Origin: an uncultured Oscillospiraceae bacterium
GTDB lineage: Bacteria > Bacillota > Clostridia > Oscillospirales > Oscillospiraceae
DNA: 58,091 bases
Direction: 5' to 3'
NCBI GenBank assembly: GCA_910584045.1
Contig: CAJTYO010000014.1
Location: 1-58,091, forward strand
Each line of letters starts with the position of its first letter. Positions within the stretch are counted from its first letter, which is position 1. Below the pieces are notes generated by a model. It did no database searches. It was given only the letters and a program-made list of their open reading frames with translations, and was not told the DNA's origin. Shown one piece after another: positions 7,953 through 16,118 of this stretch. The position numbers were made by a program, and so were the translations under genes.

Positions 7953-8900
7953 ATGAAGCACGTTTTTATCATCAACCCCACGGCGGGAAAACGGGACTGC
8001 ACGGCGGAGCTGATGGAGATGGCCAAGGGCCTGGCGACCCGCCACAGTTTGGAGCTGGAGTGCATTCTCACCAAACGGACAGGCCACGCCACAGAGACTG
8101 CCCGGTCGCTGGCAGAGCGGGGCAATCCGGTGCGCGTCTACGCCTGCGGCGGCGACGGAACGGTCAATGAGGTGGCCAACGGCATCGCAGGGTATGACAA
8201 CGCGGCCATGACGTGCATCCCCGTGGGTACGGGGAACGACTTCCTGAAAAACTTTGGAGAGACGGCAGCCCTGTTTTCCGACGCAGAAAACCTGTGGAAC
8301 GGACCACAGCTGTCCCTGGACGCCATCGACTGCAACGGGCGGCTGGCCCTGACAGTAGCCTGCTCGGGCTTTGACGCCCAAGTGGCCGACGACGTGCATA
8401 CATACGGTAAGCTTCCCCTGCTGGGCGGCCAGGGCAGCTATATCCTCTCTCTGGCAGTTAACTTCGCCGCACGACGGCTGGCCCGCCGCTGGACCGTCAC
8501 CTTGGACGGGCGGCCCATACCCGGCGAGTATGTCTTGGCCGCCGTGTGCAACGGGCGGTACTACGGCGGCGGCTTCATGCCGGTGGCGGAGGCGCGAATG
8601 GACGACGGCATTCTCAACACCCTGGTGGTGCAGAGGGTCTCCCGCCCCACCTTCCTCCGCTTTGTGGGCGCCTACTCCAAGGGACTGTACTATACTCTGC
8701 CCGGCGTAGCCAAATGCTGGACCGCCAGGGAGATTATCATCACCTCCCAAGAGGGGGATATCGTAACATGTCTGGACGGGGAATGTGTATATAACGACCG
8801 AGTGACGCTGCGCCTATCGGAGAAGAAGGTGAATTTCTTCGGGCCCGAGGGCTGCGACCCCAACGCCACATACCGTCCCCTGCCGGAGACGGCGCGCTGA
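7953..8900 (+). CDS. Diacylglycerol kinase-family lipid kinase (YegS/DagK type)
   Basis: Soluble lipid kinase that phosphorylates diacylglycerol or a related lipid, recycling it into phospholipid synthesis, 315 aa. The N-terminus MKHVFIINPTAGK is the family signature; GGDGTVNEVANG is the nucleotide-binding motif and VGTGNDFLKNFGE follows. The C-terminal beta domain contains CNGRYYGGGFMPVAEARMDDGILN. Full length for the family. Exact lipid substrate unknown. Confidence 0.92.
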   Translation: MKHVFIINPTAGKRDCTAELMEMAKGLATRHSLELECILTKRTGHATETARSLAERGNPVRVYACGGDGTVNEVANGIAGYDNAAMTCIPVGTGNDFLKNFGETAALFSDAENLWNGPQLSLDAIDCNGRLALTVACSGFDAQVADDVHTYGKLPLLGGQGSYILSLAVNFAARRLARRWTVTLDGRPIPGEYVLAAVCNGRYYGGGFMPVAEARMDDGILNTLVVQRVSRPTFLRFVGAYSKGLYYTLPGVAKCWTAREIIITSQEGDIVTCLDGECVYNDRVTLRLSEKKVNFFGPEGCDPNATYRPLPETAR

Positions 8901-8964
8901 GGGACCGTCCAGCGGTTATTTTGTGAACTTTTTGTAAAAGACCCAAATTTTTCTCAAAACCCTC

Positions 8965-8993
8965 TTGCAATCCTACCCAATATGATGTAAGAT
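8965..8993 (+). promoter_or_regulatory. groESL promoter
   Basis: TTGCAA (8965-8970), 17-base spacer, TAAGAT (8988-8993). The predicted start falls at about 9000, immediately before the CIRCE operator. Confidence 0.75.
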
Positions 8994-9001
8994 AAGCACC
9001 G

Positions 9002-9028
9002 TTAGCACTCCAGAAGATCGAGTGCTAA
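9002..9028. promoter_or_regulatory. CIRCE operator (HrcA binding site) of groESL
   Basis: Perfect TTAGCACTC, nine-base spacer, GAGTGCTAA. It is placed at the predicted transcription start and would also form a hairpin in the mRNA leader. HrcA represses at this element at normal temperature. Confidence 0.97.
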
Positions 9029-9076
9029 CGGTGCCCGATTTCGTTTACAAAAAATTGATATAGGAGGAATCCAACT

Positions 9077-9361
9077 ATGAAGCTCACACCCTTAGCAGAC
9101 CGCGTCGTCCTCAAAGCCATGGAGGCCGAGGAGACCACCAAAGGCGGCATCATTCTCACCTCTTCCGCCAAGGAGAAGCCCTCCGTGGCTGAGGTTATCT
9201 CCGTCGGCCCTGGCGGCAGGGTGGACGGCAAGGAGGTCGTTATGTCTGTGAAGCCCGGTGACAAGGTGATTACCGACAAGTATTCCGGCTCCACCGTGAA
9301 GATCGGCGACGACGAGTTCACCATTGTTCGTCAGGGCGACATCCTCGCCATTGTTGAGTAA
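9077..9361 (+). CDS. groES: Co-chaperonin GroES
   Basis: Ten-kDa lid of the GroEL folding chamber, 94 aa. MKLTPLADRVVLKAMEAEETTKGGIIL with the mobile-loop region is typical, and the C-terminus reads GDILAIVE. AGGAGG precedes the ATG. Under the CIRCE operator and cotranscribed with groEL. Confidence 0.97.
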   Translation: MKLTPLADRVVLKAMEAEETTKGGIILTSSAKEKPSVAEVISVGPGGRVDGKEVVMSVKPGDKVITDKYSGSTVKIGDDEFTIVRQGDILAIVE

Positions 9362-9398
9362 GACGCGGACAGATTAAAAAAATTGGAGGTTATGCGAT

Positions 9399-11027
9399 AT
9401 GTCTAAGTTAATCAAGCGCGGCGAGGAGGCCCGCAAAGCTCTGGAAATCGGCGTTAACCAGCTGGCTGACACCGTCAAGGTTACTCTGGGCCCCAAGGGC
9501 CGCAATGTGGTGCTGGACAAGAAGTTCGGCGCTCCCCTCATCACCAACGACGGCGTGACCATCGCCAAGGAGATCGAGCTGGACGATCCCTTTGAGAACA
9601 TGGGCGCTCAGCTGGTGAAGGAGGTCTCCACCAAGACCAACGACGTGGCCGGCGACGGCACCACCACCGCCACCCTGCTGGCCCAGGCCATTGTGGGCGA
9701 GGGTCTGAAGAATCTGGCCGCCGGTGCTAACCCCATCGTCATGAAGAAGGGCGTGGCCAAGGCTGTCGAGGCCGCTGTTGCCTCCATCAAGGCCGACTCC
9801 CAGAAGGTCAACGGCACCGACGACATCGCCCGCGTGGGCACCGTGTCCTCCGGCGACACCATGATCGGCAAACTGATCGCCGAGGCTATGGAGAAGGTCT
9901 CCGCCGACGGCGTGATCACCATTGAGGAGTCCAAGACCAGCGACACCTACAGCGAGGTGGTCGAGGGCATGATGTTTGACCGGGGCTATATCTCCCCCTA
10001 CATGGCCACCGATATGGAGAAGATGGAGGCCGTGGTGGATGACGCCTATATTCTTATCACTGACAAGAAGATCTCCGTCATCGCCGACATCCTGCCCCTG
10101 CTGGAGCAGATGGTCCAGTCCGGCAAGAAGATGGTCATCATCGCCGAGGACGTGGAGGGCGAGGCCCTCAGCACCCTGCTGGTGAACCGTCTGCGCGGCA
10201 CCCTGAACGTGGTCTGCGTCAAGGCTCCCGGTTTTGGTGACCGCCGTAAGGAGATGCTGCAGGACATCGCTATCCTCACCGGTGGCCAGGTCATCAGCGA
10301 GGAGCTGGGCTATGAGCTGAAGACCGCCGATCTCTCCATGCTGGGCCGCGCCCGTCAGGTGAAGGTCACCAAGGAGAATACCGTCATCGTGGACGGCGCC
10401 GGCGACAGCCAGGCCATTAAGGACCGTGTGGCCCAGATTCGCAGCCAGATCGGCGTGACCACCTCCGACTACGACAGAGAGAAGCTCCAGGAGCGCCTGG
10501 CCAAGATGGCCGGCGGCGTAGCTGTCATCAAGGTTGGCGCCGCCACTGAGACCGAGATGAAGGAGAAGAAGCTGCGCATCGAGGACGCTCTGAACGCTAC
10601 CAAGGCCGCTGTGGAGGAGGGCATTGTCTCTGGCGGCGGCACTGTGTTCGTCAACGCCATCCCCGCCGTGGAGAAGCTGGTGGAGGAGCTGGAGGGCGAT
10701 GAGAAGACCGGCGCCCGCATCATCGCCAAAGCCCTGGAGGCCCCTATCCGTCAGATTGCTGCCAATGCCGGTCTGGACGGCTCCGTAGTGCTGGAGAACG
10801 TAAAGAAGGCCGACAAGGGCACCGGTTTCGACGCCTACAAGGAGGAGTATGTGGATATGATCACTGCGGGCATCGTCGACCCCGCCAAGGTCACCCGCTC
10901 CGCTCTGGAGAACGCTGCCAGCGTGGCCGCCATGGTGCTGACCACCGAATCTCTTGTGGCCGACAAGCCCGAGCCTCCCGCTCCCGCCCCCGCAGGCGGC
11001 GGCATGGGCATGGATGGTATGTATTGA
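9399..11027 (+). CDS. groEL: Chaperonin GroEL
   Basis: Sixty-kDa ATP-dependent chaperonin, 542 aa. It shows VTLGPKGRNVVLDK, the ATP-binding GDGTTTATLLAQAI, and the C-terminal Gly/Met tail (GGGMGMDGMY). Codon use is more biased than that of its neighbours, as expected for a highly expressed gene. It begins 38 bases after groES with its own ribosome binding site (GGAGG). Confidence 0.98.
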   Translation: MSKLIKRGEEARKALEIGVNQLADTVKVTLGPKGRNVVLDKKFGAPLITNDGVTIAKEIELDDPFENMGAQLVKEVSTKTNDVAGDGTTTATLLAQAIVGEGLKNLAAGANPIVMKKGVAKAVEAAVASIKADSQKVNGTDDIARVGTVSSGDTMIGKLIAEAMEKVSADGVITIEESKTSDTYSEVVEGMMFDRGYISPYMATDMEKMEAVVDDAYILITDKKISVIADILPLLEQMVQSGKKMVIIAEDVEGEALSTLLVNRLRGTLNVVCVKAPGFGDRRKEMLQDIAILTGGQVISEELGYELKTADLSMLGRARQVKVTKENTVIVDGAGDSQAIKDRVAQIRSQIGVTTSDYDREKLQERLAKMAGGVAVIKVGAATETEMKEKKLRIEDALNATKAAVEEGIVSGGGTVFVNAIPAVEKLVEELEGDEKTGARIIAKALEAPIRQIAANAGLDGSVVLENVKKADKGTGFDAYKEEYVDMITAGIVDPAKVTRSALENAASVAAMVLTTESLVADKPEPPAPAPAGGGMGMDGMY

Positions 11028-11043
11028 TTAAGCCCCTATAAAA

Positions 11044-11077
11044 CGAGGCCCCCGCAGGCATCTGCTGCGGGGGCCTC
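11044..11077. terminator. Bidirectional hairpin between groEL and the WYL gene
   Basis: A 14-base arm (11044-11057) pairs perfectly with 11064-11077. There is no T-tract on the plus side, so it may act as an RNA-stabilising hairpin or a bidirectional terminator between the convergent genes. Confidence 0.6.
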
Positions 11078-11091
11078 GCTGTCCGTCAGAT

Positions 11092-12351
11092 TCACGCTTT
11101 TCTCCAGCGCTTCAGTGTCGGGAACCAGCTGCGCATCATCTGCTCCGCCTCCTCCCGGGAGCCAAAGGGATGACCGTTCTCCTCGTTGAACTGCAGGTTG
11201 AGGGCAATCATATCCTCCAAGGCGGCGTCGGGGGCGGTAAAGTTCCCATTCTGATAGCAGTACCGGCAGTAGTCGCCGCTGGGGGCGCCATCCGCTTCAG
11301 TACCCACATCCTCCGGCTTGTCCAGGGGCATACCGCAGCACTGACAGAATTTGCGTTCTTCCATTGAAAGTACCTCCTTATATTGGGCGGGGGCTTCTCC
11401 CCCGCCTCTGGTATAAGGATACGCCCTCAAACCTGACACGGTCTGTCCAGTTTCATAAATCTCCCAAGTTTTTTTCATCTCCCTGGCAAGAATACGCCGC
11501 CAGCGGTCTGGCGAAAGCACCTTTAGCTGACTGCCAAAAGACAGCAGGAAGGACATAAGCCACTGATCCTCGGGAAAGGTGCAGCGCACCAGCAGGCGGC
11601 CGTCCGGCTCCGAAGTAATCTCCTTTGGATGAAAGTAGTCTCTCACCCGCCAGGCGGCGGAGGGCGCAAAACATAGCTCCAGATCTACTCCTCTGTACGC
11701 ACCGGGATCCGATTTTTCCAGCCGCTCCGGAGGACGGCGGAGCGGGCAGTTCCCCTCCCCTACCCGCAAGTCCTCCATGCGCGCCAGACGGAAGATACGC
11801 CAGTCCATTCGGGTCCGACAGAAGGCCAACAAATACCACCCCCCACCCTTGAACACAAGCCGGGCAGGCTCCACACTCCGCAGGCTTTTCTCCCCGGCGG
11901 AGCTATAGTAGGTGAAGGACAGGGGACGGCGGGCCAGAATTATACTCTTGACCAAGGCGAAAGTCTCTCGCTCCGCCGCCCTGCTGCCCCAGTCGGTGAA
12001 ATCCACCTCCAGCCAGTCGCCGCCCTCCCGGCGAAACAGGGATGTCAGCCGGGCCAGAGTCTCGCCTTCCTCCCCTCCACCGGTAACCAGGGTGGCCTGG
12101 AGAGCGAAGAGAATTTCATCCTGCTGCTCCCGGGAGAGGAGGGCCTTGTCCAGCACGAACTGGTCCATCAACCGGATGCCTCCCCCCTGCCCTTTCTGGG
12201 TGAACACCGGGATGCCCGCGGCGGACAGGGCGTCAACATCCCGGTAGATGGTTCGCTCCGACACCTCCAGCCGCCGGGCCAGATCTGCGGCGGTGATGGA
12301 GCGCTTTTCCATCAGGAGATACAGTATCTCAAATAGGCGGCTGTTTTTCAT
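11092..12351 (-). CDS. WYL-domain transcriptional regulator fused to a zinc-ribbon protein
   Basis: Single 419-aa frame. Residues 1-60 are a DeoR/HTH_11 winged helix (SITAADLARRLEVSERTIYRDVDAL), then a WYL-type ligand-binding region to about residue 325 of the YafY/PafC kind. After a short linker the last 85 residues (KFCQCCGMPL ... YCRYCYQNG) are a complete PF12674-type putative zinc ribbon protein, normally a separate gene of this size. The start at 12351 is chosen because GGAGAAAG lies just upstream. An internal ATG (11364) has its own AAGGAGG, so the zinc-ribbon part may also be made alone. The trigger and targets are unknown. Confidence 0.85.
   Translation of the reverse strand: MKNSRLFEILYLLMEKRSITAADLARRLEVSERTIYRDVDALSAAGIPVFTQKGQGGGIRLMDQFVLDKALLSREQQDEILFALQATLVTGGGEEGETLARLTSLFRREGGDWLEVDFTDWGSRAAERETFALVKSIILARRPLSFTYYSSAGEKSLRSVEPARLVFKGGGWYLLAFCRTRMDWRIFRLARMEDLRVGEGNCPLRRPPERLEKSDPGAYRGVDLELCFAPSAAWRVRDYFHPKEITSEPDGRLLVRCTFPEDQWLMSFLLSFGSQLKVLSPDRWRRILAREMKKTWEIYETGQTVSGLRAYPYTRGGGEAPAQYKEVLSMEERKFCQCCGMPLDKPEDVGTEADGAPSGDYCRYCYQNGNFTAPDAALEDMIALNLQFNEENGHPFGSREEAEQMMRSWFPTLKRWRKA
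11372..11406 (-). promoter_or_regulatory. Internal ribosome binding site and hairpin before the zinc-ribbon part
   Basis: Inside the WYL/zinc-ribbon frame, AAGGAGG (minus strand, about 11372-11379) stands 7-8 bases before an in-frame ATG at 11362-11364. Just upstream is a perfect eight-pair GC hairpin (11386-11393 with 11399-11406). The layout resembles a former intergenic region now read through. Confidence 0.6.
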
Positions 12352-12565
12352 ATGCTTTCTCCACATTTAACCGTAAGAGACACATCTGGTTCTGCAAAGC
12401 GGACCGCCGAAGAGAGCCATAATTAGATATCGCATTCCCAGAAATCAAGGAAGAAATCTGTTAACCTATTCATCACTATATATGGCTTCAAAATCTGCCT
12501 CTGTGTATTGCCATAGCATGAAACGTCAAGCTTTCAGTATTGGCGTGTCCATTTCTCTCATTGGA
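12352..12565. other. Intergenic region
   Basis: About 214 bases between two minus-strand genes, AT-richer than its surroundings. I see no gene, terminator or recognisable element. Confidence 0.5.
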
Positions 12566-13321
12566 TCAAAAACCTCTGCTCTCCAGGATCTTCTCGAACT
12601 TCTTCTCGGAGAGTATTTCGTGGGTCACCAACTGGCCATCATGGAAAAGAGAAAAGGTTGTAAAGGGTGTGGGCGCATTCTGTGCCTGCTCGGTGGTTTG
12701 AATATGAATAGTTTGCAGAGCGGCGTTTCGAGCCTTCGCCACATTTTCCAGCAAAGGGACATACTTTGCCGTAAAGGGACATTGGTTCGTATAATACAGT
12801 ACGAGGCCCTTTGGAAGGGTTTCATGGTTATGCACCGTGCTCTTAAAGCGGGGCTTGTCCGCACCTTTGTCAAAAGGCAGATAGAGCAACTCAAAATTGG
12901 GATCGGCTGTATCGGCGATTTCAAATCCTTTATATTTCATGTATTTGGGGTCGGACAGAAATCCCATTTTCTTTGTAGAAGAGAGGACCGCAAGCCCCCT
13001 CTTCCCTGCTCTTTTGCCGTCTTCGATACATGCGTTCAGCAGAAGGTTCGAGTACCCGTGTCCCTTAAACTGACCTGACACCCATAGGCAGTCAATGTAT
13101 ATATAGCCGCTCGCCTCAATGGGGGTCCATGCGTATTCTGCGGAAATATACTCGATGAAGCACTTTCCTCGGACGTCGCCCTTTATGAAAACAAGACCAT
13201 CATCCAGCCTCTCTTCGAGCCATCCCTTTTTTGAGACAACCTGGACGTCCCTGTCGTTGGATATAGCACAGCAGATATGCTCCTGCGCGAGATTCTCATG
13301 TGTTAATTTTATAAGCTCCAC
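12566..13321 (-). CDS. YoaP-type GNAT N-acetyltransferase
   Basis: 251 aa. An N-terminal GNAT fold covers about residues 1-140, with the acetyl-CoA loop region GQFKGHGYSNLLLNACIEDG, followed by a thioredoxin-like C-terminal half (LVLYYTNQCPFTAKYVPLLENVA) that matches the YoaP-like domain. The two-domain order and length equal Bacillus YoaP. Substrate unknown. Codon use and GC content are lower than in neighbouring genes, which fits recent acquisition. No clear partner gene is adjacent. Confidence 0.82.
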   Translation of the reverse strand: MELIKLTHENLAQEHICCAISNDRDVQVVSKKGWLEERLDDGLVFIKGDVRGKCFIEYISAEYAWTPIEASGYIYIDCLWVSGQFKGHGYSNLLLNACIEDGKRAGKRGLAVLSSTKKMGFLSDPKYMKYKGFEIADTADPNFELLYLPFDKGADKPRFKSTVHNHETLPKGLVLYYTNQCPFTAKYVPLLENVAKARNAALQTIHIQTTEQAQNAPTPFTTFSLFHDGQLVTHEILSEKKFEKILESRGF

Positions 13322-13820
13322 GATGGATTACCTCCGAAAAGCAGGTTAAGGGCCTGTAATTAGGATACTGCGAAGTGTGAGAAATGTCAATCGTAAATGG
13401 GTCAAACAGGATCATGTGTTGGTTTTTCTGGCAAGCGCTTGCCCCAACCACCCCAGCGCCCGGCATGGCTGGGGTGGGGCCTGAATATAGAAACGGAGTA
13501 AGAGGTATGCTTACCGCACATCCTTTTGTCACAGGTATATGCAAAGGTATTCGTATCCCACCCGCAGTCCGAGGCTAATCGCGTGTGGTAAAGCATATCG
13601 GCAACCGGATCGGTGTAATGTATTTCGGGCAGATGGTCAATCCCCCCTCTCTTAAAGAATCCCACCATGGAGAAATGCCCGGCACTTTTTCTGTTCACAG
13701 CTTCTTTGTCTATTCAATTCCCTCGAAGTCTCCGTTCTTAGACAACAGGCTGGGGATTGCTTTTTCCCGGATTTTCCGTTACAATAGAGGCAATCTGCAA
13801 AAGAAGCGAGGTATGTGTAC
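13322..13820. other. Non-coding or decayed 500-base region with two dyads
   Basis: No frame here has a good ribosome binding site and a recognisable product. Two symmetric elements lie close together: the 14-base palindrome GGCAAGCGCTTGCC (13430-13443), whose centre resembles LacI-type operators, and a ten-pair hairpin (13448-13457 with 13468-13477). Base composition is lower in GC than the flanks, like the adjacent yoaP-type gene. Confidence 0.5.
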
Positions 13821-14960
13821 ATGAACCAAAAAGAGTTGGGCGAACTGCGCCGCCGCCTCCGCCCGGAAAAATGCTCCGTCAAATGCGTCTACGGCTGCTA
13901 TGTCAACAGCAAAAAAGAAGTCGTCTCCTATCTGGAGCAGCCGATCGGGCGCATGGGTGAAGACGAAGCGGACAAATATCTGGGCTTGTTGAAAAAGACT
14001 ATGTCCGGTACGCTGGGCAAAAATTTGGTGGATGTCGTGTTCTCAACTGAGCAGGTGATGGACAGCGACGAGTACCGCCTCCTCTCCGCCCTGCGGGAAT
14101 CGGAGCTGAAAAGCGGAGAGATCCGGGAGGAATTCTACCGCAAGATCATCGATGCACTGGATATGGGGGACGTCAACTACCTGATTCTCCTGACCTATGA
14201 CGCCTATGACGTACCCGTCCGGGGGCGTGACGGCGGAAACCGGCCGGAGGAATCCGATACGGTGTACCGCTACATCCTGTGCTGCGTCTGCCCGGTGAAG
14301 GATGGAAAGACGGAGCTGGGCTACTTTGCTGGAGAAAATGAGTTCCACAGCTGTGCTCCGGAGCAGATCGTCTCCGCCCCGGAGCTGGGCTTTCTGTATC
14401 CCGCCTTCGATGACCGGGCTGCCAACATCTACAACGTCCTCTACTACAACCGCAAGGATCTCCACCAGGAGTTCATAGACGCGGTGTTCCACACCGAACC
14501 CCCTATGTCCGCCGAGGAGCAGCGGGAGGCTTTCGAATCCGCTCTGACGGAGTCGCTGGAGGATGCCTGCCGTCTGGAGGTGGTACAGGCCCTCCATGAA
14601 CAGCTTCGGGAAAAGATCGAGGCCCACCGGGAGAGCAAAGACCCGGACCCCCTGTCCATCACCGCCGTGGATGTGGCCGGTATTCTGGAAAACCAGGGGA
14701 TCAGCCCAGAGCAGGCCGAGGCTTTCCAGAGCGCCTGCGCCGAGCGCTTTGGGGAGAACGCCGCACTGAACCCGGACAATCTCATCGACAGCCGGCGCTT
14801 TGAGGTTAAGGCCGGGGACATCACAGTCTCCGTAGACCCTGTGTGCAGCTATCTGGTAGAAACCCGGGAAATTGACGGTGTTAAATATCTGCTGATACCG
14901 GCAGGAAACGATGTGGAGGTCAATGGTCTGCCGGTGTCGGTAAACGGCGGGACAGAATAG
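13821..14960 (+). CDS. DUF4317 family protein
   Basis: 379 aa, function unknown. I recognise the DUF4317 family of Clostridia: MNQKELGELRRRLRPEKCSV, the GCYVN segment, KYLGLLKKTMSG, and SGEIREEFYRKII. It is soluble, with no signal peptide or membrane segment. The start is put at 13821, eight bases after GAGGT; an ATG six bases earlier is too close to that site. Neighbours are unrelated, so context gives no hint of role. Confidence 0.8.
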   Translation: MNQKELGELRRRLRPEKCSVKCVYGCYVNSKKEVVSYLEQPIGRMGEDEADKYLGLLKKTMSGTLGKNLVDVVFSTEQVMDSDEYRLLSALRESELKSGEIREEFYRKIIDALDMGDVNYLILLTYDAYDVPVRGRDGGNRPEESDTVYRYILCCVCPVKDGKTELGYFAGENEFHSCAPEQIVSAPELGFLYPAFDDRAANIYNVLYYNRKDLHQEFIDAVFHTEPPMSAEEQREAFESALTESLEDACRLEVVQALHEQLREKIEAHRESKDPDPLSITAVDVAGILENQGISPEQAEAFQSACAERFGENAALNPDNLIDSRRFEVKAGDITVSVDPVCSYLVETREIDGVKYLLIPAGNDVEVNGLPVSVNGGTE

Positions 14961-15097
14961 TCTTTTATATGTCCTTTGCGGGGAGCAGGCATCGGCCGCT
15001 TCCCGCAAAATTTTCTCCCTCGACAGAATATACGCCCTTTCGCCTCCGCCGGCATGGTAAAGTAGAGCCGCAAATGTGTGGATGCGGAGGGAAACAT

Positions 15098-16057
15098 ATG
15101 GAATTAGCAATGCTGGGGATGATCTTCCTGGCGGGAATCATCCTGATCGTCAAGGGCGGAGACTGGTTCGTGGATGCTGCATCCTGGATCGCGGAGGTCA
15201 GCGGCATTCCCAAACTGATTGTGGGGGCCACTATTGTCAGCCTGGCCACCACCCTGCCGGAGCTGCTGGTGTCCGTCATGGCCGCCGGCCAGGGAAAGAT
15301 TGATATGGCGGTGGGCAACGCCGTAGGCAGCGTCACCGCCAACCTGGGCCTCATCATGGCGGTATCTGTGATCTGTATGCCGGTGAATATCCGGCGGGGC
15401 GACTACCTGCTGAAATCCGCGATGATGCTGGCCGCCGCCGGCATACTGGCATGGGGCGGCTTGCGAGGCGGACTCGGACCGGCGCTGTCCCTGCCGCTGG
15501 TAAGCATCTTCGCTGTCTTCACCTGCGAGAATCTGCGGGGGGCCCGGCAGGCTATGCGCTGCGGCGGCGATCTGGGACCGGTTCGCACCGCGCCCAGACG
15601 GCGGGCGGTGCTGTTCCAGTGTCTCAAGTTTACGCTGGGGGCGGCCTGCGTTATGCTGGGGGCGGATCTGCTGGTGGACAGCGGCAGCGCCTTGGCACGG
15701 CTGGCAGGCGTATCGGAGCGGATCATCGGCGTGACCATCGTGGCGGTTGGCACCTCTCTGCCGGAGCTTGTCACCACTGTTACCGCCATTCTCAAAAAGC
15801 AGTCGGCCCTGTCTGTGGGCAACATCCTGGGAGCCAATATTTTGGACCTGACCATGATTCTGCCCATCAGCGCCCTGCTCTCCGGCCAGGCGCTGCCGGT
15901 TTCGGCGGCCTCGGCGCGGATCGACATCCCCGCCTGCCTGCTGGTGGGAACCATCGCGGTGGTCCCCGCTATGGTCACCGCCCGGTTCCGTCGGTGGCAG
16001 GGTATTGCGCTGCTGGCAGTTTACGGTACATATGTGGTGCTGACGTGCCAGGCATAG
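15098..16057 (+). CDS. Sodium/calcium exchanger-family membrane protein (CaCA, YrbG type)
   Basis: Predicted cation/Ca2+ antiporter of the cytoplasmic membrane, 319 aa. Two inverted alpha-repeats are clear: GATIVSLATTLPELLVS with GNAVGSVTANL in the first half and GVTIVAVGTSLPELVTT with GNILGANILDL in the second, the ion-binding signatures of the superfamily. About ten hydrophobic segments alternate with a short charged loop near the middle. GGAGGG at 15086-15091 fixes the start; upstream residues of the open frame lack a binding site. Ion specificity is inferred from the family. Confidence 0.9.
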   Translation: MELAMLGMIFLAGIILIVKGGDWFVDAASWIAEVSGIPKLIVGATIVSLATTLPELLVSVMAAGQGKIDMAVGNAVGSVTANLGLIMAVSVICMPVNIRRGDYLLKSAMMLAAAGILAWGGLRGGLGPALSLPLVSIFAVFTCENLRGARQAMRCGGDLGPVRTAPRRRAVLFQCLKFTLGAACVMLGADLLVDSGSALARLAGVSERIIGVTIVAVGTSLPELVTTVTAILKKQSALSVGNILGANILDLTMILPISALLSGQALPVSAASARIDIPACLLVGTIAVVPAMVTARFRRWQGIALLAVYGTYVVLTCQA

Positions 16058-16101
16058 GCAATCGCCCGCCCGGGATCTGCTTCCCGGACGGGCGATTGCT
16101 T
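16058..16101. terminator. Terminator hairpin between convergent genes
   Basis: GCAATCGCCCG (16058-16068) pairs with CGGGCGATTGC (16089-16099) with a further inner CCCGGG/CCCGG helix, followed by CTTT. It probably serves both the exchanger and the convergent isomerase gene. Confidence 0.7.
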
Positions 16102-16118
16102 TCTGCGGGCGTCCTCGC

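Noticed and set aside
13040..13056. GGTTCGA resembling a tRNA T-loop
   Set aside because: Lies inside the yoaP-type coding sequence and no acceptor or D-arm can be formed around it.
13402..13698. 98-codon frame on the minus strand in the gap before DUF4317
   Set aside because: No ribosome binding site, no recognisable motif, and it crosses both strong dyads; treated as non-coding.
13815..13820. Start of the DUF4317 gene two codons upstream
   Set aside because: Only about two bases from GAGGT; the ATG at 13821 has proper spacing and gives the usual N-terminus.
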